A stretch of 64,000 nucleotides of DNA from Dryas octopetala. Its lineage: Eukaryota > Streptophyta > Magnoliopsida > Rosales > Rosaceae. The stretch is taken from contig OY992836.1 of NCBI GenBank assembly GCA_963921425.1, positions 1,999,825 to 2,063,824 of the forward strand. The letters run 5' to 3'. The position numbers and the translations under genes are program-made. This document shows, one piece after another, positions 55,904 through 64,000 of the stretch (the stretch's first letter is position 1; every line of letters starts with the position of its first letter). Below the pieces are notes generated by a model, which saw nothing but the letters and a program-made list of their open reading frames with translations, ran no database searches and had not been told where the DNA came from.

Positions 55904-58368
55904 TGATGAGTGTGCATTTTGCATCACTTTATGATACTAATTCCTTAACCTAGAGTGTTAGAACTCGCTATTTTGTGTTTCTTGTCTTGTTTTTGTGTTT
56001 TCAGGTCAAATGAAGCAGAAATGAGAAAAAGAAGCAAATGGAGCCATTTTGGGACATTTCCTGGTCAAACCAGGAAAACGAGTGAAATCCTGGTCAAACC
56101 AGGAAAAGTGCAGAAATCCTAGTCAAATGAGGATTCCTAATCACACTAGGAAACATCAAGTCTAGAACCATCATTGCGGAGCCAGAAATGTGAAATCCTG
56201 ATTCAAACAGGAAATCCTGGTTGAACTAGGAAACCTAACCCAACTAGGGAAAGGAGTCCTAGTGACACTAGGAGACCCCAGGGGCAATATGGTCATTACG
56301 AGAAGTCGAAATGGATAAGGAATCTCTCATTCTCAAGAAATCCTAGTTGCACTAGGAAATGTTTTTCAAGGTTCCAGAAGCTTCCAGAAGGTGGTGGAAA
56401 TCCATGGAAATGAATGGAGGGAAGAAATGAATTTGAATTCAAATGGAAATGAGGGGCAAAATGGGAAGTCAAAAGTGGAGGGCCCATGGGCCCTAGGGAT
56501 GCCGAACCAAGTGGGCCATGCATGCACATGCATGGGCCCAAACCCTAGCAGCCCAAAAGCCACACGCAAGGAGGAAGATGGCAGCCCATGCATGCGCATG
56601 CATGCCATGCAAACCCTAGCAAGACAAGGGGCCATGCGCAAGCCCAAAGTGACAAGCCCAAGGTGGAAGCCCATGGAGTGAAACCCTAGCCCATCTTGTG
56701 CAAGCTACTGAAGCCCAACATGGAAGCCCAACATGCAAGCCCAAAGCCCAAGACTACCAGCCCAAACACCAAGGAGGGACCCTAGCTAGGCTAGGCGTGA
56801 GCCACTCAAGCCCAAAAGGGAGCAGCCCATCACGCCAAGGCCTGATCAGCTAGCCCTAGCTGAAGCCGCAAGGCACTAGGAGAGCAAACCCTAGCCAGCC
56901 GCAACTTGCTCTTCCTTGCCTCTCAAGGAAGGCTTCTCCTATTTAAATCCCCTCATTCAGACTTTTAGAGAACATTATTTTCTCTCCTCCTCCAGCCGAA
57001 ATCACTCTCTCCCCCTTCTAGTTTTATTTTTCTGTTTTAGGGTTTTAGTTTCAACTTTTATTTCTCTTGTAAGGTGAGCCGAATTCAGAGAGAGACTTAG
57101 AGAGAGGGTGGCGTGACAAGTGAGAGGGAAGGACCACCTGCTGCCGCAAGCCCAAGCTCACCTTGCCGTGAGCCAATTGCTTGTGTTAGGTGCCTCCTTC
57201 TTCCTCTCTCCTTGCCGCAGCCCCCATTGGTTGCACCTCTGATTTTTGTTTTCTTTTTCATTCTAGTTTCAGATTTAATGTTGGATATTGGTTTCTGAAT
57301 TTATTTAAATTAAGTTTCTGAATTTAATTAGTTTATAGCTTTGGTTCTGATTTTAATTAGTTGTTATTTAATCTATGCAATCTGATTTTATTTAGTTATC
57401 TCTTTATTGCTTTCAATTCATGTTGCTGAGTTCCGTTTGTTTATGCTTTTAATTTCTTTAATCTTGCGTTTCTGATTTCCGTTAACAAGCATGAATTGGG
57501 ATTTTATTTATTTGTTGCTGTTTTGTTTCTTTTATTTGTTTTATTTAATTATGTAGGTTAGTTATTCTATCTTGCGTGTTAGTCGTAGGTTGATTAATGG
57601 ATTCGTATGCTTTAACAAATCGTTTATCCGTCTCTTGGTCTGTTAGTTTGATGTTTGCGCATATTAAATTTCCACTATCTATTAGAACCCCCGTCACTAG
57701 TTGTTTGCATCCTTTGACTGGCCACCTTAGGGTAATTGCATCTAGTTTATCTGTTAGGTTTAGCTGTGAAATAGTCAAAGACACTAAACCACAAGTAACA
57801 AGGGAATAAGGGATTATTCTTGGTAGTGGGGTTGGGCGACCTCTATAAGGAAATAGTCAAAGCTTATATGTTGTCCATGTTTGACGTTCTCATAAAACTT
57901 AATGACTCCTGCATGGGTAACAGCTGCCTTAGCTTGAACTAGGGAACATGTAGGTTAACTAGCTAAGGAAGGCCCAAGAAGCTCTTAGTTTATGCATTAG
58001 GAGAACAATGGCGAGAAAGTAACTAGCCAAACCTTTTTAGCTGTCAAACTTTAATATGTTGTGTTCAAATTAACTGTCATTAGCCTTGGATGGTTATTGC
58101 ATGCTTATCTGATTTGAAACTGAAAATTAACATTGCAAGATAGAATAAAGTGTGTGTGCGTGTGGTGATGTGTGCGTGTGTTTCCATCTTTCAAAACCCC
58201 CCCATTTAGTTATTCTAGTGATTATTTGCACTGATTTGTTGTATATTAACCATTCCCTGTGGGATCGACCTCGTGCTTGTACGCTTTGCTACTGATGCGA
58301 TTCGTGCACTTGCGAGTAAACTTAGAATGAGATAATTGTTTATTTTGTTCTAAGAAAACACATCAACA
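55904..58368 (+). repeat. E4 3' LTR
   Basis: 2465 bp, TGATGAGTG...CACATCAACA, TATA-like box at 56940-56947, donor-like AAG/GTGAGCC near 57073. TSD ACTTT follows at 58369-58373. Confidence 0.96.
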
Positions 58369-58411
58369 ACTTTATAAGCATATTCTCTACTAATTTGGTG
58401 TTTGCTTTTGT

Positions 58412-58459
58412 GATGCCGAGAGCAACAATGTGAGAAAGAGAAAGAGAAGACGCAAGTAG
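58412..58459 (+). pseudogene. E5 remnant of the gag-protease 3' end
   Basis: Fifteen codons plus TAG, from GAT GCC GAG AGC to a basic RKRKRRRK tail, aligning with the last codons of the E3 ORF (AESSNGKRKREGRK). The E5 leader runs straight into it, so more than 2 kb of coding sequence has been deleted. Not functional as a gene. Confidence 0.8.
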
Positions 58460-60249
58460 AGGAATGACAATGTCAGGCTGAAAGACAGTAAACCAAGCGC
58501 TGATTGGGAGGCAACCCAAACTTTTTCAAGAATCCAAAAGATCAATATAGACCAAGGAGGCCGCGCCTACCCTTGGAGTGTCCAACTTGCATCCGCAAGT
58601 AAACAATTCCTCTATTCTTGCTTCATTTGACCATTTTTATTTCTGTTATGTGTTCATTTGGTTTTGAATAATTGCAATTTCCCTATTGCTTATTTTTAGC
58701 ATTCATGCATTTATTTTGTATACATTGAGGGCAATGTATCATTTAACTTTGGGGGGAAAGCATTGGTGTCGTAGTTTGTTTCTTATGTTTTTAGTTTTTA
58801 AATTTTGTAAAAAAAAATTTCGTTTTGGCTTTAGAGGTCTGGTCCTCTAGGGCACTTTTCTAAAAAAAAAAAAAAAAAAAGGTGTTTTGTTTCTTTTGTT
58901 TTAAACCTAGGGTGTCAAAACCCACATCAAAATGCAATTCTCTAAGATTCATTCCACCCCATTGATGGAGTTGAATTCTTAGAACCTTGTTGCAACATCA
59001 TTTTTAAATAAATCAAAGTTTTGAGTCTTTTAGTTTTTAATTTTAGTTTTAGAGTTCCCAACAAGTTGATTGATTTTTTATAGCCATTGAGAAGCATGTT
59101 TAGCATTGTTTTATATGATATGTGTTTTTTTTTTTTTTTTTTTTCTAATATTGTTCTATAACCTATTTTATGATTCTATGTGATTAGGTCTTATTTTCAT
59201 AAACTTGAGTTGTGAGTTGTATGATTTAGTGATTCATATGCATTTTAGAGTAGACTTTTATGACCTAAGTGAGCTTTTGAGCCTTGTCCTTCATTTGCGA
59301 GTGTTATACACCACTCTATTCCTTTCTTGTCATTTAAGTCGTTGTGTGATCTCATTATTCATTCTTTTGATCAAATGCTTGAAATACACATGATTTGAAT
59401 CAATGAACTAGACCTTTTCTCTTATTCTATGCAAAGCATGTTTATAACTACATGGAACCTAGGAAATGAATTTAGGCCCTGTTTGTTGTATTTTTAACCT
59501 TTAGATAACCCTTTACTTTTTAACCTTAGTTTAACCCTAAGTTTGGGGGAGTTACATCCCTTGACTTAATTATTCTTTTATCTATGGTGTTGCATTGATT
59601 TGTGACTTTTGAGGTTGAAGAAAAGTGTTTATGGATAGCTTAAAACAAAAGAAAGTGGAAAGTGCTACAAAAGTGTGCATGCCGTACCCTAGAAAAAATT
59701 CTAAAAAAAAAAAAAAGTTAAATGTTCAAGCTATGTAGTGCAATTGTGCAAGGTATGCCTCTAAGAGTTGTGTTGGTTGCAATCCCATAGATCTAACCCT
59801 TTGTTGTATATCATTTTCATTGTTTATATCTCACCTAACCTAAGCTAACCCTTTTGAAAGTCCTAATTGATCTTAGGAGAAATGTGGTTCTTGATGTGGA
59901 GTGTAAAAGAGAGAGGAGCATATGGTTTTTGATTTTATTTCAAGTATTTTGATATTCCTTTCATGAGATCATGTTTCCTTTTAAATGTGTCTTTGTTTCA
60001 TGCTAATATGTGAGCTATTTGTCTTTGATTACATAACCTCTCTCACATATACTTATGAGTGCACGAATCAACCCAATTCTTGAGCACTTAATTGTTGAGT
60101 GTATGCCTTGGTGAGGTTTGGAGTTGAATCTATTTTGTATATGTTGATCTATTCTTTGCTTGTCAAACACTTGGGTTATGAAGAGAATGACCTATATGCA
60201 CAATGGAGGAGTAATGTAAGTTATTTGAAGCATTATTAGAATTTGAAGA
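58460..60249 (+). other. E5 3' noncoding region, part 1
   Basis: Post-stop hairpin 58504-58519 with AGCGCT before it, CATTG hairpin 58720-58739, PPT-like 58744-58759 and 59537-59551, A-run near 58862-58880, T-run near 59127-59144. Interrupted by S4 at 60249. No gene seen. Confidence 0.87.
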
Positions 60250-60972
60250 TGTAACGCCCCGAACCTCGGGCTCATAAAACACTGAAACACCAACCTTTTT
60301 AAATCTGTTTTCTCTTTCCTTTGAGCCATGCACATAAATATAACTAGAAACAATTTTACCAAAAACATTGTGTAAAAGCAATTAAATAACTCTTGTTGAG
60401 TCCCACTGCCTTGACTTCTCCTCACTGCCTCCTCAGCCTGCTTAACCTGCAAAACAACTACAACCACATTGCACCATGTCCATAGTATACCGGGTCATTC
60501 AAACAAATAACCCGGTAAGCTCACTAGAGCTCGTATGAGTGAAATACATTGTGGGAGGGACGAGTGCAATCATCGATGCCAAGACCGCCACCGTCGACAT
60601 TCCACGCGCAATGACAGGCCCCGAAGGTCGACAAACTCCATTGCACGCACAAGCACGACTAGGACATTCGAGCAACAACTATCCACACACTGTGGCAGCC
60701 GACTGGCAACGGGGAGGGGTGGGTCGAGTCGACGCCGGTGTAAGGAGCACACCGGTGGTCGCCGTTAGTAGGGGAAGGCCGGAGCAAGTAGCTTCGGTGT
60801 GTAGCAGTGGCTGCGCGCTCAGCGAGAGGGAAGAGAGAGAGAGAGAGAGAGAGACCGGAGGAGAGAGAGAGAAGAGGAGGCTGAGGGGGGGTGGCGTCGC
60901 CGGAGGTCGAGGTTGCCGGGGAGGGGGGTGGCTAGTGATGGCTGGGAAAAGGGTGTGTGCGCGGGGAGAAAC

Positions 60973-61015
<43 letters not shown>

Positions 61016-61272
61016 ATTTTTTTTTAAATTACAAAATTGCCCTTCGATTCAAACGCCTAAAACTTCCAAACCATAACTCCGATCGACGCGTGCTACATGT
61101 CTACGAACTCGTGGACTCGAAACCTATCCAACGGGCCAAAAGTCAAAACCAAAAACCCACTAGTTTTAAAAGTCAACTTTGGGTCAAGCCCAATTTAAAA
61201 CTATTCTCAAAATCCTTAAAATAAATTTTCGAAATATTTAGAATAAAACCTTAAAAAATACGAGGTCTCACA
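60250..61272 (-). repeat. S4: solo LTR of an unrelated element
   Basis: 1023 bp, TGTAACGCCCCG...GAGGTCTCACA, TSD GAAGA at 60245-60249 and 61273-61277. It is more GC-rich than its surroundings, with GA microsatellites at about 60832-60854 and 60976-61009. No internal PBS or coding homology. Termini, and a block with CATAACTCCGATCG near 61072 typical of plant LTR U3, suggest minus orientation and perhaps a chromovirus, but family and strand are uncertain. ORFs read through it are composition artefacts. Confidence 0.75.
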
Positions 61273-61277
61273 GAAGA

Positions 61278-61421
61278 ATAAATGTTATATATGCCTTGCT
61301 CTACTATGTTATTATAGGTCATACTCATGATGTCAGTTGTTGGGAAAGTCCGTTAGCATGTTTTTTAGTCTTTTCTTTATTTTCTTTGCTCGAGGACTAG
61401 CAAAGTCTAAGTTTGGGGGTG
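61278..61421 (+). other. E5 3' noncoding region, part 2 with PPT
   Basis: Resumes after S4; PPT CTAAGTTTGGGGGTG at 61407-61421 adjoins the 3' LTR. Confidence 0.87.
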
Positions 61422-61613
61422 TGATGAGTGTTCATTTTACGTCATTTTCTGATACTAACTCCCTAACCTAGAGTGTTAGAACTCGATACTTTGGTGTCTG
61501 TTATCTTATTTTTGTGTTTTTAGGTCAAATGAAGCATAAATAAGAAAAAGGAGCAAATGGAGCCATTTTGGGACATTTCCTGGTCAAACTAGGAAAAGAG
61601 CAGAAATCCTAGT
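61422..61613 (+). repeat. E5 3' LTR, first 192 bp
   Basis: TGATGAGTGTTC start with the first CCTGGT array words, cut at 61613 by E6 (target CTAGT). The rest lies right of the window. Confidence 0.88.
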
Positions 61614-62669
61614 TGTTGAGTGCTCATTTTACGTTACTTTATGATACTAACTCCCTAACTCAGAGTGCAAGAACTTGATATTTTGTGTGTCGTTAGTTTG
61701 TTTTTGTTCTTATAGGATAAAATGAGCAAAGAAGAGAAAAGGAGCCAAAAGAGACATTTTTAGACGTTTCCTAGTCAAACTAGGAAAAGTGGAGAAATCC
61801 TGGTCACACCAGGAAATGTTGAATCTCAGTCAAACTAGGATTCCTAGTCTCACAAGGAAAGATAAGCTTGAATCATGACAATCCGAAGCCAGAAATGAGA
61901 AATCCTAATTGGAGCAGGAAATCCTGTTTCAACTAGGAAACATAATCCGAGTAGAAAATGGAGTCCTAATGAAGATAAGAGTCATGAGGGACAAAATGGT
62001 AATTGTGAAATTCCAAGTGAGATAGAAATCCTAAGTCAATAAGGATTCCTAGGTAGACAAGGAGAAGTAGTCAAAAGTCAAAGTCAACAAGTCAAAGGTT
62101 CTAGAAGCTTCTGGAAGACATTGGGCCAAAGCACAAATGGATAAGATGAATTTCAGCCAAGGGATTGGACTTGGGCCAGGCGTGAAACCCTAAGGAGGGT
62201 GCGGCATGGGCTAAGGAAGGCCCAAGAAGCTCTTAGTTTATGCACAGTAAGGGGAGTAATTGCTAAAAGTAACTAGTCAAACCTTTTAGTAGACGAACTT
62301 TGTTGGCATGTTTATATATTGATTGTTAATATCCATAGTAGAGTGATTGGCATGCTAGTGGTGGATTCTGACCCCTAGTGTTTCTTTATTATTGTTTTAT
62401 CCAAATTCATTCAGTTTGTTATTTTAAAGTTTTGTTATTTATTTATTAGTTTAGTCCAGTTTCAAAAACCAATCAAAACCCCCATTTGCGTGTGTGAGTT
62501 AGAGTTGAGTTAATTAAATTTAATTAAATTAGTAATCATAACACTAGTACAATTCCCTGTGGGATCGACCTCGTATTTGTAAGCTTTGCTACTTCGCGAT
62601 TCGTACACTTGCGAGTTAACCTAGAGCTCAGAAAAGGTTATTTAATTTGTTCTAAGAAAACATACAACA
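61614..62669 (+). repeat. E6 5' LTR with promoter deletion
   Basis: Only 1056 bp against 2542 in E1. TGTTGAGTGCTC start and CATACAACA end are intact, but at about 62210 U3 jumps directly to the U5 block CTAAGGAAGGCCCAAG, removing about 1.5 kb including the TATA box and transcription start. Confidence 0.9.
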
Positions 62670-62675
62670 AGTTTT

Positions 62676-62693
62676 TGGCGCCGTTGCCGGGGA
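62676..62693 (+). other. PBS of E6, tRNA-Asp
   Basis: Perfect TGGCGCCGTTGCCGGGGA. Confidence 0.92.
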
Positions 62694-62809
62694 ATTGTTA
62701 TTTGTGTTGATTGCTAGTTTAATTAACTAAAAGTTAAGTCATTTTAGTTAGGTTTTATTTTCTGTTTTTATTTTTGATTCTTGCTGATTTCTCTTGTTTC
62801 TAAGGTACA

Positions 62810-64000
62810 ATGGAAGAATCAAATTCGAAGATCACTCCTCTTTCACGTGCAGAAGGCCAAAGGTGTTGAGTGCGTACAAGGGCAGGCCGAAACTCAATTG
62901 GACACCATTAAAGATGAGGTCTACTCTTGTGTCGCCGAGAGGAAGTGAATCTGAAGAAGCATATGAAGAAGAGAAATCAGATGAGGAAGTCGAGGAGACC
63001 TTGCAGCCGAATGCCTCTCAAATGAGAGTACCTTTGAGTGATTTTTGTCTCCAACGCTTCTAGCTCAACCTACATGCATTGCTTATTCTCAAGTGGAAGC
63101 TGATTTTGAACTTTCAAGTGGGACAATCAAATTTCTAACATCATTTCATGGTTTAGAGCAAGAAGATCCCTACGTGCATATTAAGGAATTTCATGCGATA
63201 TGCGATATTGGCAAGCTGAGGGGGTTGAGCGATGATCAAAGGAAGTTAAGGTTATTTCCATTCTCTCTTAAAGATAAAGCTAAACAATGGTTGTTTTCCT
63301 TGCAGGTCGCTTCTATTAAAACATGGGAAGACCTGGCATCTAAGTTTCTGTTGAGGTTCTATCCAATTAGCAAGACTACCATTGTGAGGAAGTAGATCTT
63401 AGGGTTTACACAATCAGAGGACGAAGTGTTTCATGAGAGTTGGGAAAGGTACCAAGAGCTTCTGACTTCGTGTCCACACCATAATTTTGCTCCATGGATG
63501 CAGATTGAGTACTTTTATGAGGGTTTGTTGGATCAAGATCGTAGTATGGTGGAAATGACATGTGGAGGAGCACTGAAGAAGAAGACTTTTGAAGAAGCAT
63601 GGACACTCTTTGATACATTGGCCCTGAATTCGCAACAGTGGAATAGACGGAAAAGAGTGGAAAAGAAATCAGCTATGGAAGCTGAGATGTCTGAACTTAA
63701 GCAGATGATACAGGTTCTGATAGAAAATCAAGAAGCTAGGCCATCACATGGAGAGTCATGTTTTGAGGTTGAAAAAGTTCAAGTTAGACCGAGTGTACAG
63801 TCCCCTGTTGAGCAACGAAGTACTTATTTGGAGGATATGATTGCTGCATTAGCTCAGAGTACAACTTCGATGTCTAATGATACCAAGACGTTTATGAATA
63901 AGACTGAAGAGCAGTTGAGTGTCACAGCTAAAGCTATCTCGAACTTGGAAGCCCAATTGGAACAAGTGACGTTAACCTTGGACAAAGTGGTAAAGGGTGC
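62810..64000 (+). pseudogene. gag-pol: E6 gag (partial, three lesions)
   Basis: Starts at ATG 62810 with [13 protein letters not shown] as in E2. One base is missing near 62858-62861 (three A after GGCC where E1 has four), another near 63041-63048, and a CAG to TAG nonsense change lies at 63393-63395 within the motif RKQILGF. The remaining sequence follows E1/E2 Gag to the window end. Together with the missing promoter this copy is dead. Confidence 0.9.

Larger units (their letters stand above)
40736..58368 (+). mobile_element. E4: family-B element with Gag-core deletion, interrupted by E3
   Basis: About 8.2 kb without its insert: two 2465-bp LTRs, internal region 52621-55903, perfect PBS, 357-codon ORF, 3' noncoding region and PPT. 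TSD ACTTT lies at 40731-40735 and 58369-58373, within the E5 leader. At least eight differences between its LTRs were noticed by eye, more than in E3, which fits E3 being the later insertion inside it. Confidence 0.95.
40365..61613 (+). mobile_element. E5: outermost family-B element, coding-deleted (partial)
   Basis: Visible parts: U5 end of the 5' LTR (40365-40605), PBS, leader, a 16-codon remnant of gag-pro, a 3' noncoding region with all three PPT-like tracts and both hairpins, and the first 192 bp of the 3' LTR. The internal region is only about 2.15 kb once insertions are removed. It is host to S3, E4, S4 and E6. It is a LARD-like non-autonomous element: cis signals retained, no protein. 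Both outer LTR ends are beyond the window. Confidence 0.85.
61614..64000 (+). mobile_element. E6: family-A element, degenerate, partial
   Basis: 5' LTR with a large deletion, perfect PBS, then gag with several inactivating changes; it runs past the window end. Inserted in the E5 3' LTR. The U3 start carries the CCTAGT..ACTAGG array as in E1 rather than the E2 GATTC array. Confidence 0.92.

Noticed and set aside
60539-61027. 162-codon ORF rich in Arg/Glu/Gly in S4
   Set aside because: Driven by GA microsatellites and GC content inside a solo LTR.

Overview
The window is plant nuclear DNA (a flowering plant by the element types; species not determinable) made entirely of LTR retrotransposons. 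I see no host gene, rRNA or tRNA gene. All bases can be assigned to elements nested in one another, and most joins are proven by 5-bp target-site duplications (TSDs). The elements carry a primer-binding site (PBS) matching the 3' end of plant tRNA-Asp, and the A family has Ty3/Gypsy domain order (gag, protease, RT, RNase H, integrase), which points to the Athila lineage. Names used here: family A is autonomous-type (LTR termini TGTTG...CAACA); family B is non-autonomous with gag-protease at most (LTR TGATG...CAACA).

Layout, outermost to innermost. E5 (B, +) is the oldest frame: U5 end of its 5' LTR at 40365-40605, PBS, leader, a coding remnant, 3' noncoding region to 61421, and the start of its 3' LTR at 61422-61613. 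Its 5' LTR is broken by S3 (B LTR, +; 1-589 and 39070-40364), S3 by S2 (B solo LTR, -; 590-2116 and 38345-39064; TSD TAACC), S2 by S1 (B solo LTR, +; 2117-3301 and 37179-38339; TSD ACCAT), S1 by E1 (A, -; 3302-37173; TSD GTGGC), and E1 by E2 (A, -; 6708-28221; TSD GGTAA). That is six levels. E5's leader is broken by E4 (B, +; 40736-58368; TSD ACTTT), whose 5' LTR holds E3 (B, +; 41965-51379; TSD GAAGG). E5's 3' region holds S4, a GC- and GA-rich solo LTR (60250-61272; TSD GAAGA), and its 3' LTR is broken by E6 (A, +; 61614 to beyond the window).

E2 is a tandem LTR-internal-LTR-internal-LTR unit with a period of 9614 bp and two intact, identical 1751-codon gag-pol genes. E1 has the same gene with a 1-base frameshift in RT and a lost integrase zinc-finger cysteine. 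E6 is broken at least three times in gag. The B elements form a deletion series: E3 keeps an open gag-protease ORF, E4 lost the Gag core in frame, and E5 lost essentially all coding sequence.

A and B share the PBS, U5 blocks and a co-linear 2-kb 3' noncoding region. That region holds an AGCGCT motif plus hairpin just after the stop codon, a covarying hairpin, and three polypurine-tract-like sequences in fixed order. The likely relationship is that E2-type elements supply RT and integrase, and B elements are mobilised in trans through these shared cis signals. Promoter regions carry unusual dense motif arrays: W-box-like TTGAC, quasi-palindromic CCTGGT...ACCAGG, RY CATGCA and telo-box AAACCCTA.
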